Positions 56,501 to 56,733 of a stretch of 56,733 bases of DNA are shown here, piece by piece; position 1 is the first letter of the stretch; every line of letters starts with the position of its first letter. The position numbers were made by a program, and so were the translations under genes. Origin of the DNA: Phoronis australis (Eukaryota > Phoronida > Phoronidae); assembly GCA_002633005.1 (NCBI GenBank), contig NMRA01000431.1:63768-120500 (forward strand). The letters are read 5' to 3'. The notes beneath the pieces are model-generated. The model was given only the letters and a program-made list of their open reading frames with translations. It did not search any database and had not been told where the DNA came from.

Positions 56501-56733
56501 TAAAAATAATTTTGGCTAAAATGACATTGTACATTACAATAAGAAATCAGTTCCATGAAATATGGTATTTTATTTGCTATGAGCACATGGACCGGTCTTC
56601 CACCTTTCTCCCCTTTTCTTCGTTTCGGACTAGTCCACAAATTCTTTGTGCACGACCACACACTGTGTTTTTTTGACGAATCGCGTAACGGGTGACATGT
56701 ACTGAATCGGTAGGGTCGCACTGCGCCGATGTT

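Noticed and set aside
1-56733. CRISPR array, phage or bacterial operon
   Set aside because: The window is eukaryotic throughout; the tandem repeats lack regular spacers.

Overview
The window is animal genomic DNA: split genes with long introns, GT-AG splice sites, AATAAA signals and a very dense load of decayed transposons. Codon use, gene content (SR splicing factors of the SRSF4/5/6 type, a GT15-like glycosyltransferase) and the repeats (LINE, Ty3, hAT-like, MULE-like, MITEs) fit a marine invertebrate, possibly a non-vertebrate deuterostome. I cannot name the species. There are a 48-base N run at 24796 and single Ns at 44394, 53766 and 54281.

Three genes are well supported. SR gene 1 runs on the + strand to a stop at 13244; its first coding exon lies left of the window. 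SR gene 2 is complete on the + strand (28063-40919, 281 aa). The two are head-to-tail paralogs with the same intron positions and phases and nearly the same exon lengths. A single-exon coding region on the - strand (51594-52739, 381 aa) encodes a Kre2/Mnt1-like GT15-family glycosyltransferase homolog.

Layout: 1-13.5 kb, SR gene 1 with a nested repeat (480-1397), a candidate poison exon (8837-9184) and a 1.7 kb internally repetitive element (11.0-12.7 kb). 13.5-27.5 kb, transposon-dominated: a long-inverted-repeat element carrying a broken gene (14634-17476), small MITEs, an 889 bp MULE-like palindrome with a 9 bp target duplication (21573-22461), a hAT-like relic (23.9-25.8 kb) and a Ty3 relic (25.8-27.5 kb). 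28-41 kb, SR gene 2, with a TA-flanked 1.5 kb element, a 62 bp minisatellite, two more copies of the repetitive element and the matching candidate poison exon (36304-36666). 41.7-56.7 kb, a hAT-like element with subterminal repeats, a second copy of the 480-1397 repeat lacking one insertion, a dead LINE, the glycosyltransferase gene, a mis-joined stretch around single Ns, and another TA-flanked element.

The most interesting points are: (1) a cassette with conserved splice sites and an early stop at the same intron position in both SR paralogs, which suggests shared autoregulation by unproductive splicing; (2) three intronic copies of a repeat that carries arrays of CTCF-consensus-like motifs in one orientation, about 140 bp apart; (3) a 9 bp TSD palindromic MULE-like element and a roughly 64 bp derivative that is nothing but its two ends.
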